DNA of 28,283 nucleotides. Source: Tissierellia bacterium. GTDB lineage: Bacteria; Bacillota_A; Clostridia; Tissierellales; Peptoniphilaceae. A program made the translations under genes and the position numbers. Under the pieces are notes generated by a model, which worked only from the letters and a program-made list of their open reading frames with translations, was not told where the DNA came from and did no database searches. This document shows, piece after piece, positions 23,959 to 28,283 of this stretch (position 1 is its first letter; each line of letters starts with the position of its first letter). The DNA is taken from contig JAAYEN010000331.1 in NCBI GenBank assembly GCA_012728775.1, positions 1 to 28,283 of the forward strand, written 5' to 3'.

Positions 23959-25752
23959 ATTAAAAATAATAATTACAAAAACAAGGAACTTTTAAAAAGA
24001 TTTTTGCCTTATTTCATACCCTATAAGGGACTAATATTTTTTGATTTATTTTGTGCAAGTTTAACTACTATTAACGAACTTGCTTTGCCAATGATCTTAA
24101 GATATATGACCAATTTAGCAAGCACAGATATTGGAAGCATGACTTTAAGCTTGATTATTAAAATTTCATTTTTGTACACTTTCTTAAAAATTATAGATAT
24201 TTTAGCCTATTATTTTATGAATAATATAGGTCATGTAACTGGTGCCAAAATCGAAACGGATATGAGAAGAGATATTTTTTCTCATTTACAACAGTTAAGC
24301 ACTTCATTTTACAATGAAAATAAAGTTGGAAAACTCATGTCTAGAATAACCAACGATTTATTTGATGTCACAGAATTTGCCCATCACGGTCCAGAGGAAT
24401 TTTTTATCGGAGGAATCAAATTAATTGTATCTTTTGTTATATTGATTCAAATTAACGCTCCATTAACTCTTATACTTTTTTCATTGATTCCTTTTATGAT
24501 TGTAACCAGCTCGAAAAAGAACCGAATTGTTAGACAAATGATGTCAAATCAAAGAAGTCATATAGGTGAATTAAATTCAAGTATTGAAGATAATCTTTCA
24601 GGAATTAATGTTGTAAAAAGTTTTACTAATGAAGATTATGAAATTGAAAAATTTGAATTAGATAATTTAGAATTTTTAGATATTAAAAAAGGAACATATA
24701 GAGGTTTATCAGCTTTCCACGCTATAACAAGAATTTTTGATGCACTTATGTATATAACTATTATCTTATTTGGGGGAATCTTTTTAATAAATGGAAGTCT
24801 AGAACCAGGAGATCTGTTTGCATTTGTATTATATGCTAATGTTCTTACAGCTACTATAAGAAGAATTGTAGAATTTTCTGAGGCTTTCCATAGAGGAATG
24901 AGTGGCATAGAGAAATTTGTAGAAGTAATGGACACGGGAATAGAGATTTTTGATGAAGATGATGCAATTGAGTTAAAAAATGTCAAAGGTGATGTTTCTT
25001 TTAATGATGTATCTTTTAGATATAATGTTGATGAACCATACATCTTAAAGAATTTAAATTTTAATATTTCTCCTGGAAATAAAGTTGCTATCGTAGGCCC
25101 CTCAGGTTCAGGAAAAACAACAATAATAAATCTAATCCCAAGATTTTATGATTTGGATGAAGGTGTCATAACCGTAGACGGAGTAAATATAAAAAATGTA
25201 AAGCTACAATCTCTAAGAGAAAATATCGGAATAGTACAGCAAGATGTATATCTCTTTAATGATACTATTTTAGAAAATATTCGATATGGAAATCCAGAGG
25301 CAAATAACGAAGAAATATATTTAGCCGCAAAACTTGCAGGAGCTAGTGAGTTTATCGAAGAATTGCCATTAAAATATAATACAGCTGTTGGTGAAAGAGG
25401 TTTAAGACTTTCAGGAGGCCAAAAGCAAAGAATCAGTATAGCAAGAGTTTTCTTAAAAAATCCTCCCATCCTAATTTTAGATGAGGCCACTTCTGCTTTA
25501 GATAATAAAAGTGAAAAAATAGTTCAAAAATCTTTAGAAGATTTATCTAAAGGTAGAACTACAATAACAATTGCCCATAGATTAAGTACTATAATTAATT
25601 CAGATAATATTATAGTATTAACAGATGAAGGTATAGAAGAAACGGGAACCCATAAAGAACTAATGAAAAAACAAGGAATGTATTACAATTTATATGTCCA
25701 AGGATTTAAATCTTTTGATAATCCCATGGAATTTAAAAAAGCTATGGAATAA
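23959..25752 (+). CDS. ABC exporter, fused membrane and ATPase domains; probable ATT start
   Basis: Half-transporter of about 597 residues, expected to work as a dimer exporting a lipid, drug or peptide. The membrane domain with about six spans fills residues 1-320. The ATPase domain shows Walker A IVGPSGSGKTTIINLIPRFY, Q-loop GIVQQDVYLFNDTI, signature LRLSGGQKQRISIARVFL, Walker B PILILDEATSALD and switch IAHRLSTI. Start choice: the frame is open from a TGA at 23944, and no ATG, GTG or TTG occurs before TTG at 24004, which lacks a ribosome binding site at normal distance. GAGGAG (23945-23950) stands 8 bases before an in-frame ATT at 23959. Starting there gives NNNYKNKELLKRFLPYFIP, the normal exporter N-terminus. 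TTG at 24004 is the fallback start. Confidence 0.92.
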   Translation: MKNNNYKNKELLKRFLPYFIPYKGLIFFDLFCASLTTINELALPMILRYMTNLASTDIGSMTLSLIIKISFLYTFLKIIDILAYYFMNNIGHVTGAKIETDMRRDIFSHLQQLSTSFYNENKVGKLMSRITNDLFDVTEFAHHGPEEFFIGGIKLIVSFVILIQINAPLTLILFSLIPFMIVTSSKKNRIVRQMMSNQRSHIGELNSSIEDNLSGINVVKSFTNEDYEIEKFELDNLEFLDIKKGTYRGLSAFHAITRIFDALMYITIILFGGIFLINGSLEPGDLFAFVLYANVLTATIRRIVEFSEAFHRGMSGIEKFVEVMDTGIEIFDEDDAIELKNVKGDVSFNDVSFRYNVDEPYILKNLNFNISPGNKVAIVGPSGSGKTTIINLIPRFYDLDEGVITVDGVNIKNVKLQSLRENIGIVQQDVYLFNDTILENIRYGNPEANNEEIYLAAKLAGASEFIEELPLKYNTAVGERGLRLSGGQKQRISIARVFLKNPPILILDEATSALDNKSEKIVQKSLEDLSKGRTTITIAHRLSTIINSDNIIVLTDEGIEETGTHKELMKKQGMYYNLYVQGFKSFDNPMEFKKAME

Positions 25753-25766
25753 TTTTCCATAGCTTT
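25738..25766. terminator. Bidirectional terminator overlapping two stop codons
   Basis: 12-bp stem AAAGCTATGGAA/TTCCATAGCTTT (25738-25749 and 25755-25766) with a 5-base loop. It overlaps the 3' ends of both convergent genes: the ABC exporter stop is in the loop and the YczE-like gene stop in the distal arm. A T-run follows on the + strand, and the A-run on the other side serves the minus strand. Confidence 0.88.
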
Positions 25767-26412
25767 ATTTTTTTAATTTTTCTAATACGTCTGTAATACT
25801 TTCTTGCTCAATAGCTTTTGGATTAAATTTTAATAAGTCAAATACTTTTTGTACTGTAATTCCAGTAAATATTGCAATAATTATGGTAGATATACCAAAA
25901 TCTCCACCTATTAAATAACCAAGAATAATAGCAATAACTTCAATTATGGATTTTACATATCCCACCTTTAAATTAATCTTTCTAGAAACAGCCATAACAA
26001 AAGAATCTCTAGGCCCTGATCCCAATCCTACGCCCATATAAAAATAATATCCAAATCCTGTAATAATCATTCCAATCAAAGTAAACAATAAACCATTCAA
26101 TAAATCTGTCTGTGGTTTTAATAATCCTAGATTTATATTTATTTGCATAAAATTGCCTATTAAAAGTGCATTTGCAATTGTTGCAATTCCCAACTTTTCT
26201 TTCATTAAAATTCCTAGAGTAAGCATTATAATAGAAACTGTAACAAAAGCCGTTCCAATTTTTACATTGAATAGTTTACTTAGCCCATCATGTAATACGT
26301 TCCAACCATCTAAGCCTAGTCCATTATAATAAAAAAAAGTAAGACCAACTCCACATAAATATAAACCAAATACTAATAATAATAGTCTTACTAACATATT
26401 TTTCTTGTGCAT
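25765..26412 (-). CDS. YczE/YyaS/YitT-like integral membrane protein
   Basis: 215-residue polytopic membrane protein with five or six hydrophobic segments, such as LLLLVFGLYLCGVGLTFFYY and IIEVIAIILGYLIGG. GLGLDGWNVLHDGLSKLF and MGVGLGSGPRDSFVMAVSRK match the YczE-type family, a half-repeat of similar motifs suggesting internal duplication. Function is unknown; some relatives affect lipopeptide production in Bacillus. ATG at 26412 is preferred because GAGG lies 5 bases upstream; an in-frame TTG at 26427 would add five residues. It lies 21 bases after pyrR and is probably the last gene of the lspA operon. Confidence 0.85.
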   Translation of the reverse strand: MHKKNMLVRLLLLVFGLYLCGVGLTFFYYNGLGLDGWNVLHDGLSKLFNVKIGTAFVTVSIIMLTLGILMKEKLGIATIANALLIGNFMQININLGLLKPQTDLLNGLLFTLIGMIITGFGYYFYMGVGLGSGPRDSFVMAVSRKINLKVGYVKSIIEVIAIILGYLIGGDFGISTIIIAIFTGITVQKVFDLLKFNPKAIEQESITDVLEKLKK

Positions 26413-26433
26413 AAAAACCTCTAACAAAATTTT

Positions 26434-26952
26434 TTAATCTATAAATACTTCCTCTACTCCATCGACTTCTTCAAGTTTTACTCCTACACTTTCATTCCTA
26501 GATGTTGGTATATTCTTACCTACGTAATCAGGTCTTATTGGAAATTCTCTGTGGCCTCTATCTATTAAAGCTACCAATTGCACTCTAGAAGGTCTACCTA
26601 ATTCCACAATAGCATCTAAAGCAGCTCTAGTAGTTCTTCCAGTATAAACAACATCATCCACTATAATTACATTCTTATGATTGACATCAATATCTGGAAG
26701 ATCGATACTACCCATCTCAATATTTAACATCTTCAAATCGTCTCTAAAATTTCTAGTATCTAGTTTATAAACCGGAATTTCAATCCCTTCTATTTCTAGA
26801 ATCTTTTTTTGTAATCTTAGAGCCAATTCATATCCTCTAGTAACAACACCTAAAAAAATAATATCATTATATTTTTCATTTCTTTCTAGAATTTCATGAG
26901 ATATTCTAGTTATCGCCCTTTTAATTTCATCGGCATTTAAAATTTTTTTCAT
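26434..26952 (-). CDS. pyrR: PyrR, pyrimidine operon attenuator / uracil phosphoribosyltransferase
   Basis: 172-residue bifunctional PyrR. In Firmicutes it binds pyr mRNA when UMP is high and causes termination; it also has weak uracil phosphoribosyltransferase activity. The PRPP loop VIIVDDVVYTGRTTRAALDAI is intact, and LGVVTRGYELALRL, PVYKLDTRNFRDD and LVALIDRGHREFPIRPD follow family order. The start overlaps the rluD-type gene stop as TAATG. The order lspA-rluD(ylyB)-pyrR matches Bacillus, but no pyr biosynthesis gene or PyrR-binding leader was seen downstream; the YczE-like gene is there instead. Confidence 0.95.
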   Translation of the reverse strand: MKKILNADEIKRAITRISHEILERNEKYNDIIFLGVVTRGYELALRLQKKILEIEGIEIPVYKLDTRNFRDDLKMLNIEMGSIDLPDIDVNHKNVIIVDDVVYTGRTTRAALDAIVELGRPSRVQLVALIDRGHREFPIRPDYVGKNIPTSRNESVGVKLEEVDGVEEVFID

Positions 26953-27836
26953 TATCTAATCCTCCCTAATATATCCTTAAACTCTTTAGGAATATCACTT
27001 TCATAATGTATTTTTTCCATGGTCTTCGGATGTTTAAAGCCCAAATAATAAGCATGGAGTAATTGAGTTTGTATATTAAATTCATTTTTTCTACCATAAA
27101 TTAAGTCGCCTACAACTGGATGATTAATAGAACTTAAATGAACTCTAATTTGATGAGTTCTACCAGTTTTTAATTCTATCTCAACAAAGGAATAATTTTC
27201 ATAAGATTCAAGCAAATTCACTTTTGAGATTGCGGTTTTTCCATTTTTATAATTAATGGCAAATTTTATTCTTTCTCGTTCGTTTCTACCTATAGGTTTA
27301 TCAATTAGAATGTTATTTCCAACTTTGCCATGTACTAAAGCCTTATATCTTCTCTCAACAGTACCTTTAGAAAATTGAGAAACTAAAGAATTGTAACTTT
27401 TATTATTTTTTGCAACTACAACTAAACCTGACGTATCTTTATCTAGTCTATGAACTATTCCAGGTCTTATGGAATCCATATTGCCCAAAGTTTTATATTT
27501 AAATAATAATCCATTTACCAAAGTTCCAGTTACTTGGGAATCAGTTGGATGAACAATCATGTTTTTCGGTTTGTCAATTATTGCAATAGACTCATCTTCG
27601 TAAATAATATTTAAGTTTATTTTTTCAGGTTTTATAACAATTTTTTCTTCTTTATAATTAAAAACGATTAAATCTCCTTTGTTCACTTGATAACTAGATT
27701 TAACCGTATTTCCATTTACTAAAACCAATTTTTGGTCAATTAAATTTTTGAAAAAATTTCTAGAAAAATCAAATTTTTCCGTAAGATATTTATCGATTCT
27801 AATATTCTCTTTCTCTGATTTTATTTCATATTGCAT
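26952..27836 (-). CDS. Ribosomal large subunit pseudouridine synthase, RluD/YlyB type
   Basis: About 294-residue RNA-modifying enzyme converting uridines of 23S rRNA to pseudouridine. Residues about 10-60 are an S4 RNA-binding domain (IRIDKYLTEKFDFSRNFFKN, VLVNGNTVKSSY). The catalytic domain has RPGIVHRLDKDTSGLVVVAK, whose Asp is the catalytic residue, and GRTHQIRVHLSSINHPVVGD. Several in-frame starts overlap the lspA stop (GTG 27845, ATG 27842, ATG 27836). The last is chosen because AAAGGG stands 8 bases before it. The exact modified position cannot be told by eye. Confidence 0.94.
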   Translation of the reverse strand: MQYEIKSEKENIRIDKYLTEKFDFSRNFFKNLIDQKLVLVNGNTVKSSYQVNKGDLIVFNYKEEKIVIKPEKINLNIIYEDESIAIIDKPKNMIVHPTDSQVTGTLVNGLLFKYKTLGNMDSIRPGIVHRLDKDTSGLVVVAKNNKSYNSLVSQFSKGTVERRYKALVHGKVGNNILIDKPIGRNERERIKFAINYKNGKTAISKVNLLESYENYSFVEIELKTGRTHQIRVHLSSINHPVVGDLIYGRKNEFNIQTQLLHAYYLGFKHPKTMEKIHYESDIPKEFKDILGRIR

Positions 27837-27841
27837 TTTCA

Positions 27842-28283
27842 TCACCCTTTAGAATCTAGAAAGATAATGTGAATCATCAGCATTATTGCTCCTATTACGA
27901 TAAAAGAATCTGCAATATTAAATACTGCAAAATCATATCTATTCATTATTCTTACGCTAATAAAATCTACTACGTAGTCCAACCTCATTCTGTCGATAAA
28001 ATTTCCTATGGTTCCTCCAAGAACGAAGGATAGAGAAACTATTAGCCAAGTTGACATTTTCTTATAATGAAATAAAAATAAATACAATAAAGCAGTTACA
28101 CTAATAATTGTAACAACTATAAATAGCCACTTTTTGTTTTGTAAAATTCCAAAAGCTGCCCCTCTATTTTCTACATATACAAAAGACAACAAATCTTCTG
28201 CAATTACCAAAGGCTTGCTACCTTTAATAAACTTTACTACTAAGTACTTGGTGAGTTGATCCAAAACAATGCACACACTTGTA
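27842..28283 (-). CDS. lspA: Lipoprotein signal peptidase (signal peptidase II), 5' end cut by window
   Basis: Membrane aspartyl peptidase that removes signal peptides from prolipoproteins, such as PotD and the other lipoproteins encoded here. The open frame continues to the window edge, so the first few residues are missing; a GTG at 28276 is probably not the start, because the first membrane helix (CIVLDQLTKYLVV) would be truncated. Motifs present: VENRGAAFGILQ, GGTIGNFIDRMRLDYVVDFI and FAVFNIADSFIVIGA, containing both catalytic Asp residues. Four membrane segments are expected. The stop overlaps the rluD-type start region. Confidence 0.95.
   Translation of the reverse strand, partial: TSVCIVLDQLTKYLVVKFIKGSKPLVIAEDLLSFVYVENRGAAFGILQNKKWLFIVVTIISVTALLYLFLFHYKKMSTWLIVSLSFVLGGTIGNFIDRMRLDYVVDFISVRIMNRYDFAVFNIADSFIVIGAIMLMIHIIFLDSKG

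Noticed and set aside
24636..25490. Minus-strand ORFs of 135 and 114 codons
   Set aside because: Both are shadows opposite the ABC exporter, whose motifs are complete on the + strand.
26412..26952. PyrR-binding attenuator downstream of pyrR
   Set aside because: pyrR is followed within 21 bases by an unrelated membrane protein gene; there is no space for an attenuator and no pyr genes follow.
1..28283. CRISPR arrays, insertion sequences, prophage genes, tRNA or rRNA genes
   Set aside because: No repeat-spacer series, transposase motifs, phage structural genes or cloverleaf/rRNA-like stretches were noticed on reading; nearly all space is filled by ordinary genes.

Overview
The window is about 28 kb of very AT-rich bacterial chromosome with mostly strong AGGAGG-type ribosome binding sites, intrinsic terminators and several TTG starts. 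Gene content (glutamate fermentation by the methylaspartate route, PyrR, EndoA-type MazF, long-form HPF, XRE-cupin regulator plus potABCD) points to an anaerobic, amino-acid-fermenting low-GC Firmicute. A Tissierellia/Peptoniphilaceae-like organism is my guess; the exact genus cannot be read from the sequence. No rRNA, tRNA, IS element, CRISPR array or prophage gene was seen.

Left part (1-9926), all minus strand. A truncated glmU lies at the left edge. Next comes a nine-gene operon, read right to left from a consensus promoter at 9541-9568: glmS, glmL, glmE, mal, a two-subunit class I hydratase (inferred mesaconase), then citD, citE and citF (inferred citramalate lyase). Together they take L-glutamate through 3-methylaspartate, mesaconate and citramalate to acetate and pyruvate. 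A strong hairpin after mal (4923-4956) divides the operon into a mutase/ammonia-lyase half and a hydratase/lyase half. The lyase accessory genes (citC, citX, citG) are not in the window.

Middle part (9927-19666), minus strand: a predicted membrane-anchored protein of unknown function behind nagB; a beta-CASP metallo-beta-lactamase ribonuclease-like gene; a polyamine uptake operon (XRE-cupin regulator, potA, potB, potC, potD) with its own promoter, candidate operator and terminator; and a 529-residue protein I do not recognise. Between the unknown gene and the pot promoter is a long rod-like inverted-repeat structure followed directly by an intrinsic terminator, which looks like a structured RNA that no gene explains.

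Right part (19667-28283): a cluster of three DnaA boxes upstream of hpf (+); convergent mazF and an acpS-nnrD fusion gene (-) with no visible antitoxin; a + operon of Fe-S aldo/keto reductase, small acidic lipoprotein and ABC exporter, the exporter apparently starting at ATT; and a minus operon lspA (cut by the window edge), rluD-type pseudouridine synthase, pyrR and a YczE-like membrane protein.

The observations most worth a second look are the structured RNA at 17931-18067, the DnaA-box cluster at 19788-19846, the AcpS-NnrD fusion with a lone MazF, and the ATT start.
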